A DNA stretch of 64,000 bases, from assembly GCF_021155775.2 (NCBI RefSeq), contig NC_060237.1, positions 27,866,778 through 27,930,777 on the forward strand, written 5' to 3'. Of the stretch, positions 14,801 through 29,500 are shown in pieces (position 1 is the stretch's first letter; each line of letters starts with the position of its first letter). Below the pieces are notes generated by a model. It was not told the DNA's origin. It made no database searches and saw nothing but the letters and a program-made list of their open reading frames with translations. Origin of the DNA: Neodiprion pinetum (taxonomy: Eukaryota; Arthropoda; Insecta; Hymenoptera; Diprionidae). A program made the translations under genes and the position numbers.

Positions 14801-17800
14801 AGCCGAATGCTGCACACACCGCGTTTGTACGTCAAGAAACGACGCGTTAAGATAAGAACCTCGTTCTGCGTTGGATTCCTGCACAGTTTTTCCTTTTTAC
14901 CTGCGGGACTACAATTTTCTTCCCATTTTTTCGTTTCCTCGTGCGAGGTGATTCGGAATTTACGCTATTTTCAAGGGTAAGATTACGATTGAATTGCGGT
15001 TGCATCGCTTCTTTGAGAATAAAAAGAAAACTGCTTTTCCATTCCCCTGAAGCATGATAAAAATCCAAAGTCATACATGTAACGTCTTTGATGTTTCACA
15101 CGTGGTATAATACACAGGTCTCCGGGACAATAAAGTAAATGGCCAATTTTCCGTGAACTTACGCGCGATGAAAGCGTACAGACGAGATTTCAAAATATTT
15201 GACGATCAAAATTCTCAACCTTTTCGCAAAAAATTCTCTACCATTGTAACATATATACTTTCACGAAAAATCGATTCCTCAGAATAAAAAAAAGTATCTC
15301 GATGATATTTGAAATTTCCTGTCAAATGAAACACGTTTCGAATGTTTTCGTAATAATTAATGTTCGGATATTCTGATAGATTTCGGTATCTTTTGTTTGT
15401 TTTATTTTGTTTTTTGGGAAGAAGGAATAAAAAATCGTTGCTCAGATTCGCAGATATAAAAATGTACAAAATTAAATATCAATAAAGAACTCCGTACCTG
15501 TTATAAAAAATACAAACCTCACGAAGATAAGGTTTATAACACGTTGGTACCTACGTATGAAAGACTACGTCGTTCATGGTATAATCTTCGCACACGTGGA
15601 TTATGGTGATAAAAGAAGTCGTCTATTTTGCGAGAATGTACGTATAATGTGTGTGTATATATATATATAAATACAGCAAACGAGGGGGACGCCAAGAAGA
15701 AAAATCATGTTCCACGTTGCAGACGTAAGAGAACATTCGCGATAAGCGAATGGAGGACAAGGCCAGGCGTCGGTGAATTAGCTATTGTCATTTTCGCCAC
15801 TCGAATGCAGATATTCCGTCGTCTCAAGTGGCAAATATCTCATCCGTAGAGCGAACATCGAGCGTCGAATAGTAAATTTTTCGCCCCGAATCTGTCAGAG
15901 TGTTACGGGCGTGGAAGTTCCGTTTATTGTAAGAAAACGTGACACCGCGATACAAGATTAAAGTGCAGCGGTATTTATTTCACGAGTGTCACGTAACAAG
16001 GACAAACCGTTGTTACATGAGAATTTGGTCAACGAATTGTTTCGAATTCACGTGATCGTCGATAATTTGTGCGTTGAAAAGGTTTCGAAAAAACAAAACA
16101 GACAAATCGCAAATAACGATCTTGCGTCAAAATTCATCTTCCTCGAGGTTTAGTTTATTTTGTTTCTCATTCTTTCTCTTGGCTTCGCGTCGACGGAGTG
16201 GGTTGCAAAAATCATTTCTTACACGAGCCTTACGGCGATACAGTTGCTGCGTGTATAAATTATCATCGTCGTGTTTCGGAAATTTCGATCTTTGATATCT
16301 GATATTCTAAGCCTTCGCCGACCATCTCCAAGTTTTTTCTCTCACTCTCGCTTTATACATATATGTATCGTACATACATCTGCCTCTTTCAGGGATCCTG
16401 AATTAAACTCGTTTGTCATATTTCTTCAGCGATAAGAAATCCATAAAATTCTCCACGCACATACACACGTATATTACAATATACGGATTTCTCTTCGCGA
16501 CACAAGCTCCCGTATTATACGGAAACGTAAATTCCCGACAGAATTTCATTTACCGAACAATGATCATACGCAGACGGTATACACCTGTATGTACGAGTAT
16601 AGATATACCCGTAACACACAGTTGTAACACGAAAACAAACTAATATATCAAATGTCTTGCGAGTTATGACAAATGTACATACCCACAACGTAAATCAGGA
16701 TTACGATAACGATTGCATCTAGTAATTGAACGACTTGTAAAATAATAATAACGATAGTGACGATAATAATAAAAATAATTAAAAAAAAAAAAATATCAGT
16801 AATAATAACAACGACACTAATAATAACGAAACATCGGTTCGGACTAGAGGAGCAGCAGTGTATAAGGGACTATAAAAGGCAATTAAAATAATTATACTGG
16901 TTTACTCCCCGCTAGACAATTTCCCTCAATTAATTCTAATCTACTTGTAAATTATACATTGGAACTGGTCAAAATTTCGTGAGAGGCTTCGAGCTTCTTG
17001 AACCCTGTGTGTGTATATATATGTATATATATATATATATGCATATATATACAATACAATATATGTACGTACAAGGAGACATGTTAACACAGCGTTTAAA
17101 ATATAACATGTTTTACAAGAGTGAAACTCTCGACACAAGAAGCAGAGTAAAAAAAAAAGTAACGCGAAACGTTTAGTCTCACTTAACGCGTAACTTCGAG
17201 TGATTAAATTCCGTCATCAAACGTGTATAATTATAAGGCTGCGGCTCCTCAGATCACCTGCTGCGAATACATTCGTTTACTGTGAAAATAGAAGAGAGAG
17301 AGAAAGAGAGAGAGGGAAAGAGAGAGGAAATTATAAGGTAGAAACAACGTATCCCGTAGTTGAAATCAAAGAACGATATAATCGTATCGTATATTTCCAT
17401 TTGCCAATATAATTAATATCTCGGTAGATAAACGATACGCCAAAAACATCCGTGTGTACACGAACAATTTCCACTCGATGAATACCTGATATCTCGAAAT
17501 ATAATATTACATGATTCGACGGGATGAGGCATCGGCGTGCAGGCATTAGCATACCAGATATACCCAGGCGACGATGATCGATCGATTTAATGGATTTAGA
17601 ATTTATCGAGCTTGACGCAGGGAGAAACGGAGGGGCAGAGACGTGTTTTTTTGCAACGCAAGGTGTGCGCTGATTTACAAATTGCAATGAATTGGGCGAT
17701 AACCGTTAGTTAGTCAGCATATATACTGCAGATATGTCGTACCAATTATACACGTCGCCATCTTTTCTCCGTGTTCAATTGCGCGATTTACCATAAATCG

Positions 17801-18749
17801 TGTGACAGAAGTTTGCGTGTCTTTGATTACGTATCTCAATCGAATGTGTATTAACGGCACGAGATCGAAATCGCGGCGATTCGTTAATTGGCACGTAATC
17901 GAGTTAGTTTTTGTTTCATATTGGACTACTCGTTTCTGATTTCTTTATTTTCTTCGCGTTGTTTCTTTTTCCCACTCGCGGTGCTCGAGGGTCAAGATCG
18001 AACGTCTGGAAATCGTTTATCCGCGATGCGATATCAAACGCAATCCTGCAACGTGATCAACAGACTTGATGAATCGACCGCAATGAGGGAATATTTTTAA
18101 TATCTCAATTAACGATCTTTTTTATCTTCAACGAAGAAATTGATTAGCTCTGTGATCACGAGCAACGTGGACTTTAACATGCATTTTGTAACCGGAAACA
18201 ACGATCGAGCTTGCACGGAATTTCAACTCACGCAAAATATACATTCGTTCGAGATTTCGATCCTGTACAAGTATATGTGTAACTTGTGTATCTTTCTTGT
18301 AATCAAACTTGTACTGTAATCTAGAGAAAAAAAACCTGTCAATTATAGTTTAAAGCGGTTGTATTATAATCGAATATAAATATCTGTTGGACAAACCGAT
18401 TGAACGATAGAACAAATTCCCTTTCCAACATGATTTCACATTCAATGACAAGATATTTCCCCATCAAAGAATTACTCGGTTCCAAAATCTCTGGTATAAT
18501 TAATAACCCTTAAAATAAATTTCAATCAATTTGTGATCTAAGAAAGTAAATTAAAATCGTTCTCAAAATTATCAATCTAAATCAGCAACAAGCGACTAAA
18601 AACCAGAGCTCAAAATTCCCACGAAATATTCACCGAGTGTTCGAAAAATCGTGTGAAAACTGCTGACGATTTTCAAAGTTGTAAAAATGACGAGGAATAG
18701 CCGAGTTTTTCCTCGAAAGCTCTCTGACGATTAATCGGAATAAATTGAC

Positions 18750-19077
18750 CTGCGGTCTTGTTGATGTAGAAATCGAAGGCGGCGAGGGGCCCGAAGGTGC
18801 TCGAGCACTGCGAGTCCCTGTACTCGACGTTGATCGTCCAACCGGGAAGCGGGCCCTTCGGCGACTTGACGAATTTCACGGCGAGTTGGACGGCGGGCAA
18901 AACGCGAGGCAAGGCTTGCTCGTGGTGGGAATCCTGGGGGGCGATCACGGCGAGCCTGACGACGCCGAGGCTGCGGTTTCCGTCCGCGTGAATGACGACC
19001 GACTCGACGACAGCCGCGCGGATCGAGATGATCGAGAAGACGAGCGAGACGATCTTCGACAGCGTTGCGCGAGTCAT
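18750..19077 (-). CDS. First coding exon of a second natriuretic-peptide-receptor / receptor guanylyl cyclase-like gene
   Basis: The minus-strand frame opens with MTRATLSKIVSLVFSI, a signal peptide, and continues through VVRLAVIAPQDS, ALPRVLPAVQLAVKFV, GPLPGWTINVEYRDSQCSS and TFGPLAAFDFYINKTA. This is the classic start of a natriuretic peptide receptor ectodomain (GPLPGW, CSSTFGPLAA). After 109 codons the frame leaves at GCAG|GTCAAT in phase 1, a rather weak donor. The exon is strikingly GC- and CpG-rich compared with its surroundings. Following exons should encode a VFLGPVCDY-like block; none was recognised between this point and the left edge. It resembles but is not interchangeable with the first exons of the gene at 38928-51309: this one exon covers the region split over two exons there. 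It could be a tandem paralog or, less likely, an alternative 5' exon. Confidence 0.78.
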
Positions 19078-22000
19078 GATCGCACGATCCAAGAACTCTT
19101 GATCCTGTATTTCTAGACGATCTTCGCTGCCTGACCGACGAACTTATTGGCAGGCATAAATATACTTGCGGTGAGGATCGGTGATCGGGTTGACAAATCG
19201 ATCCTGGACCTAGACGATTGTCGTTGTCACGTTAATTGTTGTTGTTTTTTTCATTCGATTCGGATTATCGTTCATGATTGTCTCGTTGGGGGTAGTTTTT
19301 ACGTTGTACTTTTACCCCCGCGATTATTCATAGCAATTTTACACCGTCGATCACTGCCGTTCTTCAATCATCTTATTTCATCAAATATCGATTTTATTTC
19401 ACTATGGAGTACGTATATTTATAGTTTTAGCGTATACCGTTTTTCTTTTCTTTTTTTTTTCTTATTTCTAACAAGCGTACAAGTTCCCCAATTTCAATAT
19501 CATAATTTCGTCTTACGATTCGTTTGTATTCTGATTCTTCGTCGCTAGTTGAAATTCTTTGTACACGGTGAACATACCACTGTACTTTCGTTTCGAAGCA
19601 CGATTATTATTCACGAATAAACGACGATTACAGGTATTAAAAAATCGAAAAATAAATCACAGATCCACTCCACATATTGAATTAGAATAATTAATTTATT
19701 TATTTACGTTTAATTCTTTTCAGATTATACAGATAGTTACGTCACTGTCATTACGCGTACTTGAACAACAACTAATTTTTACACAAACACAGACACACAC
19801 GCACGCACGCACGCAAGTAAAATTCACTCGCACGGCCGCGTATCGATTACCTTACTTTAAAAATTTCAAAGTTCAGAAGACCTGACGGACCAGAAGAAGA
19901 GAGAAACGAAATTCAGTATCAAGTTTGTCGAGGCAGCACACGTGTAAGGTAGCAAAAACCGGGTGCGAAACGCGCGCGCTCAACAACAAGAATTCATTCA
20001 TCAGCCGAATTTAAACACCAACACCCGTTCCGAACGTCCAGAGAGTAAAATTGATTCGTTCCCGCACGAGAGACACGAGTCGTAATCCATCCACGCCTAA
20101 TAGCTGTCACTGACTTTGTACGTACAAACATACCGCACACACACACACACATACGCATCTTTTTCTCCCTCTCTTTTTTTTTTTTCTTCACACCATCGCG
20201 CAGCGTTGTTTCAGCGAATTCACCTGTTGTCGTTACCTTAATTTTACCTCGGGCGTAAAAAATTTCATCAAACAAAATTACGCCGGCCACCTGCCATCGA
20301 TTTCCTCCAATCGCGATCGGATCGGCACGTGTAATTTTTACAAACCAGATCGCTGAGCCGTAGGATCAGGTGCTTAGATAAAACGTATTAGCATAACAGC
20401 TCTGTCCCTTTTTCTTTTATCGTTCAATTTATTTATTTATTTATTTATTGCAGCTCTCCCCCCTCGCCCTATCGTCTACTCTGTTTTTTTTTTTATTTTG
20501 GCGATTAGACAGGTGTGGATAGCCGGGCGCATGTTCCGTATCTAGTCGATCATCGGCAGCGACGGTCCGCAGCTGGTGGTTGGCTTGATAGATTTCTTTT
20601 TTTTTTTTTTTTTTTTTATACTCCCCAATCTATTTATTCCCTTTTTGTCCCTGCATCCTCGCTTATACCGATTTTCTCGTCTCTTTTCAGCCACATCTTT
20701 CGCCAATGAAGAAATAACCGAAGCGGGAATTGCCCGCAGGGAAGAAAGATCGCTGCTGCATAAAGCTTGGTAATAAGGGTTTCAACCACCCCGCGGTGTT
20801 GCGAGACGGAAATTAAACCGAAACACTACGGAAATTGATATCCTTGTGAATCGTTTACGCATGTTTTATACATTATTATCCTACGGCCGCAACGACAATT
20901 TCACAGTCAACGTTTTCCTCTTAATTTTTCAGCGAATGCATACCGATCGCGATGAAAGTCGTGGAGTCGCGTTTTCCACGCACCCTTGCAACGTTTCGCT
21001 CCCAAAATTATTGTTCAACTTTTATCGTACACTCGCTTGTCGCGGCTCTCGACTCTCTGATTCGCACGCTGCACACCGAAAACACACACACGCGTACGGC
21101 GAGCCTTTCCGAAACCCAATCGCCCTGCGAAATCTTCCGGCATACTACAACGCGATAACGATTACGAAAACGCGGAACTGAGGGTTCGGTTTCGGAAGCT
21201 CGGAGCATAAAAATGAGGATAAAAATCAGCCGGCGCCCGATCTCGAGGACAGGGAAAACGGCTCCTTTGACAAAAATTTATCCCCTCTTCGTTCGAGTAA
21301 ACATCAGAAATGGACGATAAATTAAATTCACGATGGATTCGTATATAAATATATTACGGCTTCCGATCCCTGCGAATATCGAGTTATTCTACACCCCGTA
21401 TACGAGCAAGAAATATGAGATGAAAAATCAACGTCAGACGTTATTCTACCTTTGATTCGTCCTTTGCACTGCAGCGCGAAAATCGTGATTATTCTTGTCG
21501 TTAGAATCGTAAAAAAGCTGCAGAATTGCAAATCCCAGCGATACAATAAATGTAACGCGGTAGAATTTCGGGCGAGCAGATAAACGTCTCGAGATTACTT
21601 GGCAAATTAATTTTCATTAGCAAAAGTAGCGGGCGTATTAACGGGCGAGTTCTGTGTCTCCGCTGGCAATAATACGCGAACTGAGAAAATGATCTTCCGG
21701 AGTGAAACGTAAAGCGCATGTCTGGTTCATTGTTTGTATTGAAATTATAACTGCACAACGCTGCGCGTATTATCGTTACACATGTATGAATTTATACGAG
21801 AGGGATAATAAAATTTTAACGAACTGGCAGACGCGAACGACGCTTTATCGTGAGTAATACATAAGCGAAATAAACTATAACGTTTCGCTTCGGGTACGAT
21901 AGTTGATCGACGATTTCTCGCCAACAGAATAGAACGTCGATTAGTTCGGACGTTGCCGCTAGAGGCGCGGCTCTCTCGCAGAAATATATGATCGAACGAT

Positions 22001-23194
22001 TCGACGTTGCGTAAAGTACGAAAACCTGGTGCATTGAGGAAAATGTTCTCCACGGTTGAAGAAATCGATTATTTATAAATTCTTGGTTCATGTTCTCCGT
22101 ATTGCATCTTGTTTAATCTTATTTTATAAACTACCGCGCAAGTCTCTCGTTCCTTCAACGAGATATACCGAATATTATGTATATTTCACAGAGGCGTAAT
22201 AAATTCCTGATTACGCGAACTAATGAATATTCATCGTTCCCTCGCCCTGAAGGATAAGGTGGACGTGTTCGGAAGGAGCGAAAGCCCGTCACGAGACACG
22301 AAACTGAATCCGGACGATTCGGAAGATAGAAAACCCTCTAAATTTCCTCGGACCGGAGAACGGGTTCCGTTATAGACTGGCAATTGAATTCCCGGTTCTG
22401 GTTAAATTTATTGCTCGATTCAGCTTCATTTATGATTATATTTTCACTCTCCCGTCTGCCTGTATTTCGCCCCCTATTTCTACGCCACTTCTATTTCTTT
22501 CGCTGGCTATCCTTGACCAGCGATAATCGAAGAAGACCACCCCCGCCGCCCCTTTTCGCAACACTCTGTAATAGAGCCGATAAAAAATTAGCAGTTCAGT
22601 TCGGGGCTTGAATATCGAGTAGCCGGCGTTACGCGTGGCGAGAAGTTACGCGTACGGAATAAAAAACGCAAAAGAAAACACAGCTGGGGTTAATCAAGCC
22701 GCTTGTGAAACCGCAGTTGAAGATGCATCGAGCGTACAGTCTGGCCTAAAGAGTTTAAGAAAATAGATAAATTCGCGTACAAATGATTGAGCAAAGAATA
22801 ATATTTTCTTTTCTTTTCGTCATTACCTTACTTTTCTATTCACTGTTGGAAGAAAATTCGACATCTCAATTAACGAGCAACGAATTCAATCTCACGTGAT
22901 TATTGTTCACCGTCGTCACTTTTTCTTCCGTTTTTTTTTTTTTTTTTTTCTCCAACCCCATTCTCTATTTCCCGATCTTTCTCGGCGGAAATTACAGTCG
23001 GAATCGCGTCGAGGCGGCGAGGAGGAAGTTTAAGGGGTTGAAAGCACAAACCGTGAAAATCACCCTGGAGTTATGCGAGGTTACCGAAGACTGTCGCGAA
23101 CGAAACGGGAACAGACGGAGGCTGGGGATCTGGATTCTGGAATAATAACGCCGCCGCGAAATATCTCGAAGTCAATGGTACCCCATTAGATTTC

Positions 23195-23218
23195 ACTCTC
23201 TCTCTCTCTCTCTCTCTC
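23195..23218. repeat. (TC)n microsatellite
   Basis: Twelve or so CT units followed by CTCGCTCGCTC. Confidence 0.9.
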
Positions 23219-24327
23219 GCTCGCTCTCTATCTCACGGCTTACATACGCTCACTGGGAAATATATAATTTTGCTCGCTATTTCCTCTCGACACAAACACC
23301 CGAGAATCAAGCCAAGTATTCTGCACAATTCGCAGAGCCACGCGCGCGTTTCAGGGATACGAAAAAATGTTTTGGTTGACAGATAATTTTTATTTATTTA
23401 TTTTTATTTTTTTGTTCATCTACTGGACACGTTTTCAGACTTTAATACAAAAGGTAAGAAGTGAGCAAATTTTTCAACCGAACCTGAATCGTTTTCGTTT
23501 TTTTTTTTTTTTTTTCTCGTCTCCTTACACCGTGAATAATGAATTTTATCGACAAACTTGAAAGCAGAAAATTCTGTTCCCTCTTAAGCTTCTTCGTTAT
23601 TTTCAGATATAATCACAATCTATCACACTCATGCACGTATAAAATACCTTTGACAAATCGCCTGAGTAAAGTTTCTTTGGAGCAATAAAACGGCGAAGAA
23701 GAAGTGATAAAAACACCGATTGACTGCACAGATACTTTTTGCCAATTACAATCAGTTTTGCACTTTTCAAACTCGCATATATCGCGGCTCGAAGATGACA
23801 GGAGTGACTAAATAATTCACAAGATTGTAATTTCATGTTGATAAGAAACGAATTGATAAAAATTACAATTTCTCGAAACACGATGTAACGAAATCGAAGA
23901 TCTAAATAAAAATCACTTATTTATCCAGGTTTAACTTCGAGCCAACGACACGAGGATAAAAAACCGTGAACACTATTCCGATGTCTCGCCATTTGCGACA
24001 AAACGAACTTTCATTGTCGCATTATATCGTACAAAAAAAAAAAATATAAAATAACAAAAACACGCTTATTTTTCCATCGTTTCTGTGTTCCGTTTCTTGG
24101 TTTTATTTTATTCATACAAATGCATATGTGTATATATATAAAAAAAAAAAAAAAAAGAAACCCGCACTTCGTTTCAACCCCCGATATACGAGAATTAAGA
24201 ATAAAATCAAACTTCAACCCCGTGTGACGAATCTGTCCCTTTTTCTCTTTTTCCTTCCCTCTCTCTCTCTCTCTCTCCCCCTCTCTTTCCCTAGTCTTTC
24301 CGTCGCGCCTTCTCTCTAAATAGGCAG

Positions 24328-24560
24328 ATCGTCAGTCACTGCTACATTATTGCAGCGGGCTTACAGACCGCGCGGTTGAAACTGAGACGCGGGAATCTCG
24401 CCGCCAAGTTTCGCTCTTCTATCCGCGGTCTCTGCAAGCGCGCGACGCCTCTCACTTCGCCCCCCCCCCCCCCCTTCATCCCTCCCCGCCGTCATCGTCG
24501 CTCGTACGCCAAACCGCGTTGCACGCATGCGCCGTAAAAAGCGCGGTCATTCACTTTGTA
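24328..24560. promoter_or_regulatory. CpG-rich island-like segment, candidate promoter
   Basis: This GC-rich stretch stands out in an AT-rich gene desert. It holds an arthropod initiator-like TCAGTC at 24332, several CGCG motifs, a 15-base C run at 24460-24474 and a GCATGCGCC half NRF-1-like site near 24527. No coding exon was recognised beside it. Confidence 0.3.
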
Positions 24561-26495
24561 CTCTCTGAATGAAGCCTGCCGATCCTTGTGTACTATTTAC
24601 CGATTGAACACCCCGGCTGTTCCGGGGGAAGAAAGTGAGCGGCATTGTTGCAGGTGGATGATCGGAACCCTCAAAGCTCGAGACGTTCGTGCGCGTATGA
24701 CCGCGAAACTGGGAGGGAAAAGTGGCCGGTGCTCTTTCATTATTCAACCCTCGTTTTCATCACCGCAAAATCGATTCGTTCACCGATTCCGTCCGCACGC
24801 TCATTGATTGTCACGGAATTCGGAGGGTTTGAAATCGAACGACGGAAAGCTGGGAGAAATTCTCGTTGTTCGGAGAATATTAAAGCGACTCGCGTTTACG
24901 GGTGAAAGGATGATGCGAAAAATATACACGTAATCTAACGATTAAATTTATACACTTGTAGATTTTCACAGCCGCGTAGTAATTCGATCCGTCGGAAAAT
25001 CGATTACGAAATTGGACCGACCCTCTGGTTAAGAGGGTTCCCCTTATATTATGTAAGAATGTCCTGGAAAACCGGCGCGAGAATATCAGCGGGAAATTAT
25101 AATCTCGCAGGCACGGCAGGGGGAAAATTTATCGCCTACGAATACTTGTCACGAGAGTTTGATGAATTCCGTCGGGTTAGATACTCCCTGTAAGAATTCT
25201 CCCCCAACCTATGTACAAGTATACATGCCTATGTGCTCGACAGCAGCCCTCAAGTTTTGTTAGTAAGCAGTCCCGCGAATAAGCTGCGCCTCTCGCTTGC
25301 CGCCTCGGCCAATTTATATATTTCTACAGATTAATCGGTGCTTGTCGACGGGGTGGAAAGAAAAAATTATCGAAAGAAGTGACGGGGGAAAAATCACCTC
25401 TTATTATGCCTTGGTACCACAAAGGATGAGGCGGGTATAAAATGGCCAACTTATCGTTCCAATTTTCAATTATCGACGTTGCGTGTTATACGAACACACA
25501 CAAACGCGCGCAAACGTAAAAACTTGGTGGTGAATTTTTTTTCTTCAAGAATCAAGAGTACCGAACTTGTCTAAATTTCATTTTATCGTACATGTGTTGC
25601 TAAGTCTTGATAATAGCTAGTGCTTGCCTATATCGATGCTAGTTTTGGTGGAGATAATTTTTAGATCAAAGTATTCTCTGGCGGCACTTTGTTATTAGGA
25701 GTGGCACGCGAAACTTGCGAATTAGCGAGCGGGGTTAAACAAGAGGAGAATTGAAAAACTTTTATCGCGTATCTGGCAATGAAACGCGCTGACTCAGGTT
25801 GCCTGTGGAAATTTCACCTGAGCGAAGAAAAGCGATCAGTTGCCGCTCTCGGAATCTCTCGAAACGAAATTCACTCAAGGAGCTGAAATTGGAATCTTTT
25901 CTTTCTCAATTTTTCTTTCCTCCTTTTACTCTCTTTGAAGGTTTTTGCATTTTTCCACGTAGAGGAAAGGAAGTAGGAAAAGATGAAAAGTAGAAAAAAA
26001 AGTACAAAAAAAAAAAACGTGAAATTGCCTGGAACCCCATTTATCATACTCTTTTTCGTTTAATTTTTAATCCTCGGGAATAACGTTGTGCTTTTGATGT
26101 ATGCATTAACCTCGTAGTACAAAAAACATCGGTAAAAACACGAACGGTAATACATCGGGGGTTAAATTGTCAACGAGACCCCAACCCTATTTTTCTTGTT
26201 TACATCGCTTGGCTTTTGTCAAGATTTACGTATCGTTGCACCCAATCACATTGGAAACGAAAAAAAAAAAAACAACCCTCACTTTTTCAGTCCACTTGAG
26301 TTTGATTTTTATAGTAAACCTGCAAGCTCGAAATTTCTATTATACCGTACGAAGTTGTGCGAAATCGGAAACTAAAATTTTTGATCCAACTCCACATTAC
26401 TTCAACCCTCGAAGAAAAATCACGCTCGCAAGGTGAAATCCACTTTACTCCTCAAGCGGCAGACTATACATTACCGCGAGTCCAAAAGCCTTCAG

Positions 26496-26598
26496 CCGGT
26501 AAAAGCTCGAGGATAAATCGTTCTCTGCCCGAAAGCATAGAGACTCGAAAGTCAAACTCGCGGCTCTTATCGACCGAGGGTGAGCGAGCTTTTGCCGG
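26496..26598. repeat. Small inverted repeat
   Basis: CCGGTAAAAGCTCG (26496-26509) and CGAGCTTTTGCCGG (26585-26598) pair with one mismatch around a 75-bp spacer. Function unknown. Confidence 0.4.
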
Positions 26599-29500
26599 TA
26601 CGTCCTGAGCTTTTAACGTCCGGCATATATCGACGGTCGATAAGAGGTATGATGAATTTTTCACAGAGCTTTCCACCCGATCGATAAAACAGTCTCCTTA
26701 CGTGAAAGCTCGACGAAATTTGCCGAACGATTCTACGAGCGACAAAGTTGACGATCAGGTTTTATGCACGATTGATAAAAAAAAAAGTAATCAACCTTCG
26801 ATTTGAATTTTCCGACACAGTTAGGACTGCCGGACTTCAAGGTCAAGGTCGAAGACCACCGAGCGTCAATTCTGTTTGGCCATTCTAAGCGCGTCCGTCG
26901 GACTTTGTACCTGATGCATCGTGTAATTAGATGCATCGAGAGCGACGCGTGTAAAGTAATTAGCGGTCGCCCGTGAAACTGAGCCACATCAAAGGGAACA
27001 TCGAGCTCGGCGAAAAGCCTTTTAAGGTTGGATTCTAGGCGAGTCGAGTCCACCTTGAGCTAAAAGAGAGAAACCACGGCGCGGGTTAATCCCAGGTAAG
27101 CGAATGTCTGTATACATATACACAGTTTCTCGAGTGTGTGCATTGCCATTTGTAACGGGTATCGACAGACGTGTTGATTACACACACGCAGGGCGGAGAA
27201 GATATCGATAACCGAAGACTCGAGTCATCATCGATAACGAGAGTACGGATAAATAACAAAAAGATATCAAGTGTATGTACGACGGTTATACTATAAATAG
27301 ATTTTACAAAGATAAGAGTATGTAACACAAGTGACAAATTATTTTCCAATTATAACGTGTGAATGTAACCTGCAGAGTTTCTCACGATTTGTGCCAATTA
27401 ACTGCACGCTTTTGAAAGTGGATTCAAATCAAACGGTACGTAAGATTATACTTGTGAAAATTTGCGAATAATTACCAGAGCGTGAAACAAGGTTTTTAAG
27501 AAAAATTTCGAAACATTCAAAGGATCGTCCGATCGAAATGAAAAATATATACCAAATGAAAAATCGATCGCCAATTTTTTCACGATACTCTTCAATGTTG
27601 AAGATATTGACGATAATTCGTCACGAGTCAGAAGAAGGTGATAAACCGCTTTGACGACGACAACAACAGCATGTAATTTATGACGTTCCGTAAATAATTC
27701 TGCGCAATCAGCATTACAGCGGATCCATTCAGCTTGCAATTTTAACACTTCGACTTAGGTTTCAGCAGCTATCTCGCCCGTCGTCATGACCACTCGCCTA
27801 ATTACGGTATATAATATATATATATATTAACACGTACTGATAATGACTGTCCATCAAGCGAATCGGCCAAATTTTCCGCATCAACCACCCACCCATAAAA
27901 TATATGTATACATCTTTTTTCTAGTTCGTACGTAGGTATATGTAGAATATTCCTGTACGTCAAGCGCATCATTTGTTTATGTATTTCAATATATTTATTC
28001 AGTTTGAGTAACTTTGCAAACTGGTGGAAGTATATGGCGGACTCTTCAAACGCACGGACACAGGCACAAATGTTATAAATCAATCATGCACGCTCGTTGC
28101 GTGACTCAATGAAAAGAATCTTTCTCGACACAAATAATCTATTACTGTAAATTTGGATGGATATATTGCATGGGTATATAATATATATATATATATACAT
28201 ATATCGTACATATATACCAGGATAAAATCAATATCACTTAATGGAATAGCAAAGGCACTTGAAGAACTGTCGGAAATAATTCAAGCCAGCTTCGACAAGT
28301 ACCAAAGATCGGTAGAAATTTCAGCTGCGAGGAATAAATGGAAAGAAAAAATAACACTAGCGACAAGTATTTCAAATTCGACATATTTCTCAATGGAGTT
28401 CGGAAATAAAGGAAGGCGGAAAAGACGAAAAGCATACTCAAGGATGATCAAAGATTCCCTTGAAATTCTCTTTTTGTTAGAATTTTTTATGCCAACAGAA
28501 GAAGAAGAAGAAGCCCTCTTGTTCTGTACAGAGATCGATTTCATGAATAACGAAGTACCTGAAGAATCGTTTTCCAAAGTGCGCAGATCATCCGCCTCAT
28601 CGTGTGTATATTATAAAATGCAAGACTTAAACTTCGCTTCGATTCGTTTTGACCGAGCGAGACTTTTTAATTAAAATCACAAAGAAATACGTGCTCACTA
28701 AGCTACGGAATCATCCGCAACCCGACAAGGCTGATGATAAAGTCTAATATACCTAACGTGCTTATTCATGTCGGGATAAAATTTTAATAGTCAGCAGCTT
28801 TGTAATATTTAATATTCATAAGCCTCGGTAACTCGATAACAAAAAGTTAAAATTGAACGAAGCGTTCAGCGTCGATCGGCTAGAAGCTTCGTCCCGGACC
28901 AGAATTCAATCAGCAAGATTCACGAGGACGTTGAAAATGGTTACACAGATTCAAGCCCACGTATATCAGCATCGGTATAATTAAGCCTTATTGAAACTCA
29001 AGACTAGAACCTACAAATTACTTCGGTTAAACCGCCAACCCGCAAGTTTACTTCCCGAGTAGTTCCGAGCTCCGCTCCCAAGCTTTTTGGTCCGTCCGAT
29101 TAATATACCGGATATCATCGTATTTCACCCCCCGATCCAACTCTCTGGAGCTTGATCGTGTTCCACAGATTTTCCACATCAGTGAGGCTAATTTCCCCTC
29201 ATTGTCAGATAACCCGCGTTCCTACGTGTCAGCACTGAAGAAACAGCCGCGAGGTCTGTCTATGGGGGTAATTTCGGGTTCGGGAAAGGACTGCCGGTTG
29301 CTCAAAATTTCCGAGTCAAGTTGAGACGCATCTGCGTCTAATTGTTGCCTCGCGATCAACGATTCTCGTCTCGAGCTTCTCTTTGCTCGTATATCCCTCC
29401 GCCACGTGTCGAACTCCAATTTCCGCTCAATTTTGTCGCGAGTCAGGAAGTACGGACGCGAAATGATAATAATACGGAGTAACAGTGAGTCTGCTGTAGA

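Larger units (their letters stand above)
5778..18749. other. AT-rich intergenic or intronic DNA, no exon recognised
   Basis: Only the mariner-like MITE at 8252 is identifiable. A 144-codon minus-strand frame at 13828-14262 has no family features. The stretch at 14500-14850 is GC-richer and holds a palindromic GTGACGTCAC (CRE-like), so it may be regulatory. An 8-bp perfect inverted repeat (CGTTCGTC / GACGAACG) lies near 13703-13730. Exons of the receptor-like gene starting at 19077 would be expected here but were not seen. Confidence 0.45.

Noticed and set aside
18745..19116. 123-codon plus-strand ORF
   Set aside because: Antisense shadow of the receptor-like exon; the minus frame carries the signal peptide and family motifs.
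28153..28674. 173-codon plus-strand ORF
   Set aside because: It begins inside an AT microsatellite, contains a simple GAA run, and shows no domain or splice context; treated as chance.
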